DNA from: Rhizobium sp. P32RR-XVIII
GTDB lineage: Bacteria; Pseudomonadota; Alphaproteobacteria; Rhizobiales; Rhizobiaceae
Direction: 5' to 3'
Length of the DNA stretch: 64,000 bases
Assembly (NCBI RefSeq): GCF_012641395.1
Contig: NZ_JABAIH010000007.1
Span: forward strand, 62,001-126,000
Position 1 is the first letter of the stretch. Each line of letters starts with the position of its first letter. A model generated the notes under the pieces. The model worked only from the letters and a program-made list of their open reading frames with translations. It did no database searches and had not been told where the DNA came from. Positions 7,909 through 15,695 of the stretch are shown here, one piece after another. Position numbers and translations under genes: made by a program.

Positions 7909-8730
7909 ATGGCGCTGCAGCCCTCTCCTGCCGGAAATCTCAAGGGCGACTATCCCTTGTGGCTGGTCGCCCTTGCCGCGCTCGGCATCATCCTGGCCGT
8001 CGTCATCGTCATCAACGATATCTATGCACAGGTCTTCCGGACGGTCGTCAACGGCGTATGGATCACCATCTTCGTGACGCTGGTGGCTTTTGCGCTCGCG
8101 ACCTTGCTCGGACTTGGCATCGCCCTGCTCGGGCTTTCAGATAGCCTTCTCCTGCGACAGACGGCACGCTTCTATATCGAGATCATCCGCGGCATCCCGA
8201 TGCTGGTGCTGCTCTTCTATGTCGCCTTCGTCGGCGCACCGGGCATTGTCGCCGCCTACAATTTCCTGATCACGCCGCTTGTAAAAGCCGGTTTTGCCGA
8301 ACCGATCCTCGTGCGCGATCTTCCGCTGATCTGGCGCGCGATCATTGCGCTGATGATCGGCTATTCCTCCTTCATCGCCGAAATCTTCCGCGCCGGCATT
8401 CAGTCCGTCGATCCCGGCCAGATCGAAGCCGCCAAGGCGCTCGGTCTGTCGCGCTATCACCGTTTCCGGCTCGTCGTCTTTCCGCAGGCGATCCGCGTCA
8501 TCTTCCCGCCGCTGTCCAACGATTTCGTGTCCATGGTCAAGGACAGCTCCCTCGTCTCGGTTCTCGGCGTGTCCGACATCACGCAGATGGGCAAGGTCTA
8601 TGCTTCCGGCTCGTTCCGGTTCTTCGAGACCTATTCGATCGTCACCTACATCTATCTGATCTTGACGATCGGATTATCGCTGGCCTTGAGACAAGTGGAG
8701 ATGAGGATGCGCGAGGTCCAGCGGCGATAG
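7909..8730 (+). CDS. Amino-acid ABC transporter permease (HisMQ type)
   Basis: Inner-membrane permease of a polar amino acid importer. The 273 residues contain a first membrane helix (about 20-40), then GVWITIFVTLVAFALATLLGL and YIEIIRGIPMLVLLF. The EAA loop that docks the ATPase reads VDPGQIEAAKALGLSRYHRF followed by VVFPQAIRVIFPPL and FVSMVKDSSLVSVLG. It should work with the binding protein just upstream. The usual second permease and the ATPase gene are absent here, so an ATPase must be shared from elsewhere. The ribosome site before ATG 7909 is weak. Confidence 0.88.
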   Translation: MALQPSPAGNLKGDYPLWLVALAALGIILAVVIVINDIYAQVFRTVVNGVWITIFVTLVAFALATLLGLGIALLGLSDSLLLRQTARFYIEIIRGIPMLVLLFYVAFVGAPGIVAAYNFLITPLVKAGFAEPILVRDLPLIWRAIIALMIGYSSFIAEIFRAGIQSVDPGQIEAAKALGLSRYHRFRLVVFPQAIRVIFPPLSNDFVSMVKDSSLVSVLGVSDITQMGKVYASGSFRFFETYSIVTYIYLILTIGLSLALRQVEMRMREVQRR

Positions 8731-8782
8731 CACTGCACGATTCAAATTGCCGTTGCCGAGAAAAATCGCTATATCCAGCACC

Positions 8783-8899
8783 ATGGAAAGCAAGTTCAAG
8801 TGCATTGGCGCGCATGTCTTCGTGCTGCAGGACCATTATCGCCTGCCGGCACGTTTCTTTGCGTCCGTATCCGGTGCGCTCAACAGCCGACTTCGTTGA
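8783..8899 (+). CDS. Possible 38-residue small protein before leuC
   Basis: ATG 8783 opens a 38-codon frame to TGA 8897-8899, starting MESKFKCIGAHVFVLQDHYR and ending LNSRLR. Codon third positions are mostly G or C (about two thirds), like the real genes here. No clear Shine-Dalgarno is seen. It lies 71 bases before leuC on the same strand. It has four Leu codons but no run, so a classical attenuation leader is not supported. No family recognised; it may be chance. Confidence 0.3.
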   Translation: MESKFKCIGAHVFVLQDHYRLPARFFASVSGALNSRLR

Positions 8900-8970
8900 T
8901 CGAATGACGGCCGGCGGGCCTATCCGCCAAACTCCATTTTCTCCATACGCTTCAATACGGATATAACGCC

Positions 8971-10380
8971 ATGAGCGCACCGCGTACCCTTTACGACAAG
9001 ATCTGGGACGATCACTTGGTCGACCAACAGGCAGACGGCACCTGTCTTCTCTACATCGACCGTCATCTGGTCCACGAAGTTACCTCGCCGCAGGCTTTTG
9101 AAGGTCTGCGCATGTCGAACCGCCAGGTTCGCGCACCCGAAAAGACGCTTGCCGTCGTCGACCATAACGTTCCGACTTCGGCCGACCGGCATCTCGGCAT
9201 CAAGAACGAGGAAAGCCGCATCCAGGTCGAGCAGCTCGCCAAGAACGCCGCCGAATTCGGTGTCGAGTACTACTCCGAGAACGACAAGCGCCAGGGCATC
9301 GTGCACATCATCGGGCCGGAACAGGGCTTCACTCTGCCGGGCATGACGATCGTCTGTGGCGACAGCCACACTTCGACCCACGGCGCCTTCGGCTCGCTCG
9401 CCCATGGCATCGGGACGTCCGAAGTCGAGCACGTTCTGGCGACGCAGACGCTGATCCAGAAGAAGGCCAAGAACATGCTGGTGCAGGTCGACGGCCAGCT
9501 GCCGCCCGGCGTTACCGCCAAGGACATCGTGCTTGCCATCATCGGCGAGATCGGCACCGCCGGCGGCACCGGCTACGTCATCGAATATGCCGGCGAAGCG
9601 ATCCGCGCGCTGTCGATGGAAGGTCGCATGACGATCTGCAACATGTCGATCGAAGGCGGCGCCCGCGCCGGCCTGATTGCGCCGGACGAGATCACCTTCG
9701 AATACATCAAAGGCAAGCCGCGCGCGCCGAAGGGCGAGCATCTGGAGCAGGCGATCGCCTACTGGAAGACGCTGAAGACCGACGAAGGCGCACATTTCGA
9801 CCGCGTCGTGAAGCTCAACGCCGCCGAACTGCCGCCGATCGTGTCCTGGGGCTCCTCGCCGGAAGACGTGGTCTCGGTCCAGGGCGTCGTTCCCAACCCG
9901 GATGAAATCCAGGACGAGACTAAGCGTGCCTCCAAGTGGCGTGCGCTTGATTACATGGGCCTGAAGCCGGGCACGAAGATGACCGACATCGCCGTCGACC
10001 GCGTCTTCATCGGCTCCTGCACCAACGGCCGCATTGAAGACCTGCGCGCTGCCGCCAAGGTCGTCGAGGGCAAGACGGTGGCTTCCACCGTCAACGCCAT
10101 GATCGTACCGGGTTCCGGCCTCGTGAAGGAGCAGGCGGAAGCCGAAGGCCTCGACAAGATCTTCAAGGCCGCCGGCTTCGACTGGCGCGAACCGGGCTGC
10201 TCCATGTGCCTTGCCATGAACGACGACCGCCTGAAACCGGGTGAGCGCTGCGCCTCGACCTCCAACCGCAACTTCGAAGGCCGCCAGGGCTTCAAGGGCC
10301 GTACGCATCTCGTCTCGCCGGCAATGGCGGCAGCCGCTGCGATCGCAGGTCACTTCATCGATATCCGCGACTGGAACTAA
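8971..10380 (+). CDS. leuC: 3-isopropylmalate dehydratase large subunit LeuC
   Basis: With LeuD it converts 2-isopropylmalate to 3-isopropylmalate in leucine synthesis, using a [4Fe-4S] cluster. The 469-residue product shows the aconitase-family motifs: VVDHNVPT, VCGDSHTSTHGAFGSLAHGI and the cluster cysteines C350 (GSCTNGR) and C410/C413 (GCSMCLAMN). It ends in ASTSNRNFEGRQG and HLVSPAMAAAAAI. Length is normal for the bacterial LeuC. leuD and leuB are not in the window. A strong hairpin follows directly, so leuC is probably transcribed alone. Confidence 0.97.
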   Translation: MSAPRTLYDKIWDDHLVDQQADGTCLLYIDRHLVHEVTSPQAFEGLRMSNRQVRAPEKTLAVVDHNVPTSADRHLGIKNEESRIQVEQLAKNAAEFGVEYYSENDKRQGIVHIIGPEQGFTLPGMTIVCGDSHTSTHGAFGSLAHGIGTSEVEHVLATQTLIQKKAKNMLVQVDGQLPPGVTAKDIVLAIIGEIGTAGGTGYVIEYAGEAIRALSMEGRMTICNMSIEGGARAGLIAPDEITFEYIKGKPRAPKGEHLEQAIAYWKTLKTDEGAHFDRVVKLNAAELPPIVSWGSSPEDVVSVQGVVPNPDEIQDETKRASKWRALDYMGLKPGTKMTDIAVDRVFIGSCTNGRIEDLRAAAKVVEGKTVASTVNAMIVPGSGLVKEQAEAEGLDKIFKAAGFDWREPGCSMCLAMNDDRLKPGERCASTSNRNFEGRQGFKGRTHLVSPAMAAAAAIAGHFIDIRDWN

Positions 10381-10384
10381 CGAC

Positions 10385-10417
10385 ATTTGCCTCCCTCCCA
10401 CTCCGAGGGAGGCAAAT
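10385..10417 (+). terminator. Intrinsic terminator of leuC
   Basis: ATTTGCCTCCCTC (10385-10397), loop of seven, then GAGGGAGGCAAAT (10405-10417): a perfect 13-pair stem starting four bases after the leuC stop. The T run is short. Confidence 0.85.
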
Positions 10418-10493
10418 CATCTCCGCAAGACAAGGCGTGCATTCAGTGAGACAATAGTCTTCTCGAATGCTTCGTTGCCCTTGGGTGAGCAAC

Positions 10494-11036
10494 ATGAATG
10501 CGTCACACAAGCCTTTGCCAAAGCACCGGCGCCTTTTTCTTCTGCGGCACGGAAAGTCCGCCTGGCCGGGCGATGTTGCAGATCATGACCGCCCGCTTGC
10601 TGATCGCGGGCGCAAAGCCGCGCCGCTGATCGGTAGCTATATGGCGCGCGAGAAACTCCTCCCCGACCTCGTTCTCGTATCCACAGCGCGTCGCGCGCAG
10701 GAGACGTGGAAGTTGCTGGCCAAGGAGTTGCCGCGTTCGGCCGTCAAACGCGATGTGCCGGATTTGTATGAAGCCCCGGCGGCGCGGATTGCTGGCATTC
10801 TCCGCGGGATTGAGCCAACGGTGCAGACGGTCATGCTTGTTGGACATAACCCCGGCTTTCAGGATTTCGCGAACGGCCTCATCGGCAGCGGCGACTCAGA
10901 GGATTGGGCACGCCTGAAGGAAAAGTTCGTGACGGCCGGGATGGCGATCATCGATTTCAAGGCGGATCGCTGGGAGGACATCACGCCGGAAAGCGGGCAT
11001 CTCGAGCGCTTCGTCAGGCCACGGGCGCTCGCCTGA
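10494..11036 (+). CDS. SixA-like histidine phosphatase family protein
   Basis: Phosphohistidine phosphatase-like protein of the histidine phosphatase (phosphoglycerate mutase) superfamily, cytoplasmic. About 180 residues from ATG 10494; the frame also has an upstream ATG at 10467, but 10494 has GGGTGAGC before it. Motifs: LFLLRHGKSAWP with the phosphorylated His of RHG, RPLADRGRKAAPLIG, VSTARRAQETW and the second catalytic His in VMLVGHNPGFQDF. This is the short SixA form without extra domains. Whether it acts on phosphotransfer proteins here cannot be told. Confidence 0.85.
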   Translation: MNASHKPLPKHRRLFLLRHGKSAWPGDVADHDRPLADRGRKAAPLIGSYMAREKLLPDLVLVSTARRAQETWKLLAKELPRSAVKRDVPDLYEAPAARIAGILRGIEPTVQTVMLVGHNPGFQDFANGLIGSGDSEDWARLKEKFVTAGMAIIDFKADRWEDITPESGHLERFVRPRALA

Positions 11037-11095
11037 GTAAGCGGCATCGGTGAGGCGCGGGAGAACGGTTCCGACGCCGCCCTCCCATCGACAGC

Positions 11096-11926
11096 TCAGA
11101 ACGTTGCCGTATAGGGATCCGGTCCCATCCGAGCGCTCCTGTCGTCGAGCTTGGCGATCGCGGCCATATCCTCTGCATCGAGTTTGAAATCGAAGACCTT
11201 GAAGTTTTCCTCGATGCGCGACGGCGTCACCGACTTGGGGATCACGACCAGGCCGCTATCGATGTGCCAGCGAATGATGACCTGCGCCGGCGTCTTGCCG
11301 TGCTTCCGGGCGATCTGGCCGATGGCCGGGTTCGCGATGAACTTACCCTGGCCGAGCGGGCTCCAGGACTCGGTGATGATGTTCAGCTTCTTGTGCGCAT
11401 CCTGCGCGGCTTTCTGCTGGAAATCCGGGTGCAGTTCGATCTGGTTGATGACCGGAACCACGCCGGTGTCACCGATGATATGATCCAGATGGTCGGGATA
11501 GAAATTGGAAACACCGATCGAACGGGCGCGGCCTTCCTCCCTGATCTTGACGAAAGCCTTCCAGGTTTCGCGACACAGGCCGCGGTGCGGCGACGGCCAG
11601 TGGATCAGGTAGAGATCGACGTAATCCGTGCCGAGCTTCTTCAAGCTGCCTTCGAAGGCCCGCATCGTGTTGTCGTAGCCCTGATCGGTGTTGCGAAGCT
11701 TCGTCGTAATGAAAACATCCTTGCGGTCGAGGCCCGATGCGCGCACGCCTTCGCCGACGCCCTCTTCGTTGTCATAGCCCGAGGCCGTATCGATATGGCG
11801 GTAACCGACTTCGAGGGCCTTGCGGACCGTCGGCGCTGCAATCTCTTGCGGCGTTTGCCATACGCCGAGGCCGACCTGGGGAATGGAATGTCCGTCGTGG
11901 AAGGTGACGATCGGTTGATTGGCCAC
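11096..11926 (-). CDS. Aldo/keto reductase (2,5-diketo-D-gluconate reductase type)
   Basis: NADPH-dependent aldo-keto reductase, AKR5-like. The TIM-barrel protein of 276 residues has VGLGVWQTP, YRHIDTASGYDNEEGVGE with catalytic Asp and Tyr, FITTKLRNTDQGYD with catalytic Lys, YLIHWPSP with the His, and SIGVSNFYPDHL. The cofactor-binding end has VVIPKSVTPSRIEEN. Its closest named relatives reduce 2,5-diketo-gluconate, methylglyoxal and similar carbonyls; the substrate here is open. Single gene, convergent with the sixA-like gene. Confidence 0.9.
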   Translation of the reverse strand: MANQPIVTFHDGHSIPQVGLGVWQTPQEIAAPTVRKALEVGYRHIDTASGYDNEEGVGEGVRASGLDRKDVFITTKLRNTDQGYDNTMRAFEGSLKKLGTDYVDLYLIHWPSPHRGLCRETWKAFVKIREEGRARSIGVSNFYPDHLDHIIGDTGVVPVINQIELHPDFQQKAAQDAHKKLNIITESWSPLGQGKFIANPAIGQIARKHGKTPAQVIIRWHIDSGLVVIPKSVTPSRIEENFKVFDFKLDAEDMAAIAKLDDRSARMGPDPYTATF

Positions 11927-12059
11927 AATATATCTCCGTAAGTTTAAAACATGGGGCGGGCATGATCTGAGTCCAAAAGCGGACTCCCGGAACGCGTTTC
12001 AGCCCAACGCCGGTCAAACGGATATAGGACACGGCGGGCAGATTATCACCCCTGGCGGC

Positions 12060-12608
12060 TCAGAGAACACGCACGATTGTTCCCCTGCGCATATGCGGCA
12101 AAAGCCGGCGCATGTCGCGCGGGCTGACGGCCACGCAACCGGCGGTGGGCTGGTAGCCCGGCTTTATCAGGTGAAAAAAGATGGCCGATCCGCGATTGCG
12201 CGCACGGGAGGTGATGTTCCAGTCCATGACGAGACAGATGTCGTAGAGCCCGTCCTTGCGCTTCATCTCTTCGTGGCTCGGACGGAACGGCGCCCTGACG
12301 AGGCGGTTGTAGTTCGGGTCGTTCGGCTGGTCGCACCAGAGCATGTCCTCGCGGATGCGGCGGATCGGAAGCGCGGTTTCCAGGCGGCGCGGATGCTCGC
12401 CGCGGCGGAAGCCGCAAAGCAGCTTCATCGATGCGACCGGGGTTGCGCCATCGCCCTCCCGCTTTAAGAGTGCCCTGCCGGAGCGGCCAATGGCCGCTGA
12501 GACGACGACAGGACCACATTGAACCAGTGCGCGACTCTTCTTGCCGGGTGCCGGGCGGACGATAATGGTGGATGGCACCGTTCTTCGGGTTCGCCTTTTT
12601 TTCTCCAT
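12060..12608 (-). CDS. YkuD-type L,D-transpeptidase-like protein
   Basis: Protein of about 182 residues with a YkuD (L,D-transpeptidase catalytic) domain. Visible motifs are GDGATPVASMKLLCGFR, SAIFFHLIKPGYQPTAGCVAVS, where the His and the Cys of GCVAVS match the family catalytic pair, and a C-terminal RRGTIVRVL. No signal peptide; the N terminus is very basic (EKKRRTRRT), odd for a periplasmic enzyme, and related short proteins are often called hypothetical L,D-transpeptidase family. Start is uncertain: ATG 12608, or GTG 12617 or TTG 12644 in the same frame. Divergent from the response regulator gene. Confidence 0.75.
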   Translation of the reverse strand: MEKKRRTRRTVPSTIIVRPAPGKKSRALVQCGPVVVSAAIGRSGRALLKREGDGATPVASMKLLCGFRRGEHPRRLETALPIRRIREDMLWCDQPNDPNYNRLVRAPFRPSHEEMKRKDGLYDICLVMDWNITSRARNRGSAIFFHLIKPGYQPTAGCVAVSPRDMRRLLPHMRRGTIVRVL

Positions 12609-12750
12609 CTTTCTCACATGTTGTTGTTTTGCTTGTGAGTTCAATTGAAATCACATCGGGCGAGACCCGGCAACAGCGCGTCTCTGGTCTTTGCCAATGA
12701 TCGAATATGGCGTAGGACTTGATTGGACGGAATCTGAGGAACAGAACCGC

Positions 12751-13434
12751 ATGACCGCACGCACCATTCTACTGGTGGATGATGATAACGACCTCCGCGA
12801 AACATTGACGGAGCAGCTTTCGCTCTATGACGAGTTCACGGTGCTGCAGGAGCCGACAGCAGGCAAGGGCTTACAAGTCGCCCGCAATACGCCTGTCGAC
12901 CTGCTGATCATGGATGTCGGGCTGCCGGATATGGACGGACGAGAAGCAGTGAAGCTGCTGCGCAAGGGCGGCTTCAAGGCTCCAATCATCATGCTGACCG
13001 GGCACGACACGGATTCGGATACTATTCTTGGCCTGGAGGCGGGTGCCAACGACTACGTCACCAAGCCGTTCCGTTTCGCCGTGCTTCTGGCGCGCATCCG
13101 CGTTCAGCTTCGGCAACACGAACAGAGCGAGGATGCAACCTTCACCGTCGGACCTTATCTCTTCAAACCGAGCCAGAAGCTTCTGACCACTCAGAACGGC
13201 CAGAAGATCCGCCTCACGGAGAAGGAAGCGGCGATTATCCGTTATCTTTATCGTGCCGAGCAGAGAGTGGTCACACGTGACGTTCTTCTCGAAGAGGTAT
13301 GGGGATACAATTCCGGCGTGACGACCCATACCCTTGAAACGCACGTCTACCGACTGCGCCAGAAGATCGAGCGCGACCCATCGAATGCTGAAATCCTGGT
13401 GACGGAAAATGGCGGATACAAGATCATACCGTAA
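12751..13434 (+). CDS. OmpR-family response regulator (CenR-like)
   Basis: DNA-binding response regulator of 227 residues. The receiver domain has the acidic pocket at D10-D12 (LLVDDDNDLRE), phospho-acceptor D55 (LLIMDVGLPDMDGRE), T83 and K105 (DYVTKPF). The winged-helix domain has RLTEKEAAIIRYLYRA, VVTRDVLLEEVWGY and THTLETHVYRLRQKIE. The overall reading resembles alphaproteobacterial CenR, a cell-envelope regulator, but this is from memory and not tested. Start ATG 12751 has GAGGAACAG before it; the frame is open to 12691. No sensor kinase is adjacent. The next gene is a cyclic-nucleotide-binding-domain protein, 12 bases after the stop. Confidence 0.88.
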   Translation: MTARTILLVDDDNDLRETLTEQLSLYDEFTVLQEPTAGKGLQVARNTPVDLLIMDVGLPDMDGREAVKLLRKGGFKAPIIMLTGHDTDSDTILGLEAGANDYVTKPFRFAVLLARIRVQLRQHEQSEDATFTVGPYLFKPSQKLLTTQNGQKIRLTEKEAAIIRYLYRAEQRVVTRDVLLEEVWGYNSGVTTHTLETHVYRLRQKIERDPSNAEILVTENGGYKIIP

Positions 13435-13446
13435 GGCAAAAGCCGC

Positions 13447-13902
13447 ATGGCGCTGACAGACGATATTGACCTGCTGGCACAGCAGCCGCTCTTCGGAGGC
13501 ATGTCTTCTGACCAACTGCGGTTGATCGCCTTCGGCTCCGACCGGCGTTTGATCTCCACCGGGCAGATGCTGTTCCGCGAGGGGTCGCCTGCGGAGAGCG
13601 CCTACGTCGTCGTCAGCGGCGCGCTGGAGCTCAGCACAACAGGCGCGGATGGTCAGCCGAAGGTCCAGCATATCGCAGGCCCAGGCACATTGTTGTCCGA
13701 GCTCGCACTGGTAACGCTCGTGGAGCGCAAATTCACAGCAGTCGCGCGGGAAGATTCCAGCGTGATCCGCATCACCCGAGCGCTGTTCCACAGACTGATC
13801 GAAGAATATCCGGACGCAGCCCGCGTGATAGAAAACCGTATCCGCGACAACATCGCGCGATTGGCGGCGCGAGCGACCGCGCAGCTTCACCGCTTTTCGT
13901 AA
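13447..13902 (+). CDS. Stand-alone cyclic nucleotide-binding domain protein
   Basis: 151 residues, nearly all one Crp/Fnr-type cyclic-nucleotide-binding beta-roll: LLAQQPLFGGMSSDQLRLIA, GQMLFREGSPAESAYVVVSG, GPGTLLSELALVTLVERKFT and a C-terminal helix FHRLIEEYPDAARVIENRI. There is no helix-turn-helix, so it is not a complete Crp-type regulator. Full arginine/phosphate-cassette residues for cAMP binding are not evident, so the ligand is unsure. It directly follows the response regulator gene and is probably cotranscribed. It ends two bases before the convergent exonuclease III stop. Confidence 0.8.
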   Translation: MALTDDIDLLAQQPLFGGMSSDQLRLIAFGSDRRLISTGQMLFREGSPAESAYVVVSGALELSTTGADGQPKVQHIAGPGTLLSELALVTLVERKFTAVAREDSSVIRITRALFHRLIEEYPDAARVIENRIRDNIARLAARATAQLHRFS

Positions 13903-13904
13903 TC

Positions 13905-14708
13905 TCAGAGATTGAAGAACGCCGTCACCGGCACATGATCGGATGGCCGGTCCCAGCCGCGCGCTTCCTTCAGGACTTCGATGCGCTGAAGCAGCGGCCC
14001 GAGGTCGGAGGATGACCACACATGGTCGAGGCGGCGGCCGCGATCGGCAGCCTGCCAATCCTTGGCGCGATAGCTCCACCAGGTGTAGAGCTTTTCGCTC
14101 GGCGGTACGTGCTGGCGCATCAGATCGAGCCACGCCCCGCGCTTCATGACCTCCAGCAGACCTTCGGTTTCGACGGGCGTATGGCTGACGATCTTCAACA
14201 GCTGCTTGTGTGACCAGACGTCATGCTCAAGCGGCGCGATGTTCAGGTCGCCGACGAGGATCGCCGAAGTATTCGCTTCGCCGTTGGCCTTCAACAGCTT
14301 CATTTCCTCGACGAAGTCGAGCTTGTGGGCAAACTTCGGATTGACGGCCGGATCCGGCTCGTCGCCGCCGGCCGGAACATAGAAGTTATGCAGCCGGACA
14401 CGGCGTCCTCCACGCTCGAAGACGGCCGAGATATGACGCGCATGGCCGACGTTGCCATAGTCCAGGCGATGGTCTTCCAGAAGCGGAATGCGCGAGGCAA
14501 TGGCAACGCCGTGGTATCCTTTCTGGCCGTGTATGATGATGTGGTCATAGCCCATGGCGCGCAGGGGAGCTGCCGGGAAGAGCTCGTTCGGAACCTTGGT
14601 CTCCTGAAGGCATAGGATGTCCGGTCTGTGCCGGAGAACGAACTGCTCGACGATCGGCATGCGCAGCCGCAGGGAATTGATGTTCCAGGTAGTGATCGAG
14701 AAGCTCAT
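13905..14708 (-). CDS. xth: Exodeoxyribonuclease III (AP endonuclease family)
   Basis: Base-excision-repair nuclease that cuts DNA at abasic sites and degrades 3' ends. The 267-residue protein has the EEP-fold motifs: ITTWNINSLRLR, LCLQETKVP with metal-binding Glu, GYHGVAIAS, ILVGDLNIAP with the Asp-Asn pair, YTWWSYR, RRLDHVW and the terminal SDHVPVTAFF with the catalytic Asp-His. Length is standard. Bacterial genomes of this group carry more than one such gene, so a number is not assigned. Confidence 0.92.
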   Translation of the reverse strand: MSFSITTWNINSLRLRMPIVEQFVLRHRPDILCLQETKVPNELFPAAPLRAMGYDHIIIHGQKGYHGVAIASRIPLLEDHRLDYGNVGHARHISAVFERGGRRVRLHNFYVPAGGDEPDPAVNPKFAHKLDFVEEMKLLKANGEANTSAILVGDLNIAPLEHDVWSHKQLLKIVSHTPVETEGLLEVMKRGAWLDLMRQHVPPSEKLYTWWSYRAKDWQAADRGRRLDHVWSSSDLGPLLQRIEVLKEARGWDRPSDHVPVTAFFNL

Positions 14709-14782
14709 GCCATTGCCTTTCCAACAGGACTAGAAAGCCCTTAGAGGAAAGGGGGTGCCGATGGAACGTCCACAAGCAAAAC

Positions 14783-14806
14783 GCCCGGCTTTCACCGGGC
14801 ATTTTT
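14783..14806 (-). terminator. Terminator hairpin after the lolA-like gene
   Basis: GCCCGG (14783-14788), loop CTTTCA, CCGGGC (14795-14800), then ATTTTT on the plus strand; the minus strand reads GTTTTGC after the stem. It lies 20 bases downstream of the minus-strand stop at 14826. Confidence 0.7.
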
Positions 14807-14825
14807 CACAGAATGTCGTTCGGCA

Positions 14826-15569
14826 TCAATCGCGGGAAGCCGCAGTGCCCTGGATGCTTTCGTAAGGCACCCTGAAGACCTTGTCGTCAAACTGGGCGCC
14901 GGTCTTCACATTGAAGACCATCACAGAGGTGTTCTTGCCCTGATTGTCGGTAATCGTCCACTGACGCAAATCGTAGGTCTTTGGGTCGAACATCATGGTA
15001 ATCGTCGAACTACCAAAGATCGTCCTGTTGCCGAGCGCAATCGTCGTCAGGTCTGATTCTTCCTTCACGCTCTTCACCGAGCCGTCCGACAGGTCGATCC
15101 TGCGTGCAAGCAGCAAGCTGAGCGGCGTCTTGGAAAGCGGATAAAGGCTCCAGGTCTTCAGCTTCAAATTGCCGACCGCAACATTCCTGCCGTCGGAAAT
15201 GACGCGGATCGGCGACGGATTGTCATAATTGAACCGCAGCTTGCCTGGACGCTGGATGTAGAATTTTCCGCCCGTCTGTTCGCCACGCGGGCCGAATTGC
15301 ACGAATTCGCCCTGCATGGTGGCGACTCCGGAAAAATGATCCGCGATCGCCTGCGCCGCTGCGGAACCGCCGGCGGTGGAACCGCGAGCGGCAGTCTGTG
15401 TCGCCGCTGAACCGTCTGGCGCAGCCGGTGCCACGGCAGAACCGTCCGGCGCAGCCTGTGCGAAGGCATTGGCGGGAGCCGCAATCGAAACGGCAGCCAG
15501 CCCCATCGCACCGAGAAGGTGCCGGCGTGTCAGCGAGAAGCCGTTGAAATAGAGTTCGGAGTTGGTCAT
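14826..15569 (-). CDS. LolA-like outer-membrane lipoprotein carrier family protein
   Basis: Periplasmic protein with a LolA-like fold, which in the family carries lipoproteins from LolCDE to the outer membrane. The 247-residue product begins with a twin-arginine-type signal (SLTRRHLLGAMGLAAVS, cleavage near AFAQA). A low-complexity linker follows, with repeated APDGSA units, then the LolA core: MQGEFVQFGPRGEQTGGKFY, RPGKLRFNYDNPSPIRVISD and TITMMFDPKTYDLRQWTITD. The Tat-like signal and the repeat linker are unusual for E. coli LolA but seen in rhizobia. It lies 126 bases after ftsK on the same strand, as in many alphaproteobacteria. Confidence 0.82.
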   Translation of the reverse strand: MTNSELYFNGFSLTRRHLLGAMGLAAVSIAAPANAFAQAAPDGSAVAPAAPDGSAATQTAARGSTAGGSAAAQAIADHFSGVATMQGEFVQFGPRGEQTGGKFYIQRPGKLRFNYDNPSPIRVISDGRNVAVGNLKLKTWSLYPLSKTPLSLLLARRIDLSDGSVKSVKEESDLTTIALGNRTIFGSSTITMMFDPKTYDLRQWTITDNQGKNTSVMVFNVKTGAQFDDKVFRVPYESIQGTAASRD

Positions 15570-15695
15570 CTAGGTCTCCTTTGATGCCCTGCATGCTGCC
15601 GAAACGCGGCGTCTTCATGGCGCAGAAGCATCGCTGCAGAAAGTAACGTTTTCGGGGCTATCAGGTTTCCGTGAAGCCATTGCCCCGTTCCGGCG

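Noticed and set aside
8920..10401. 493-codon open frame antisense to leuC
   Set aside because: Shadow frame over a certain gene; no family motif.
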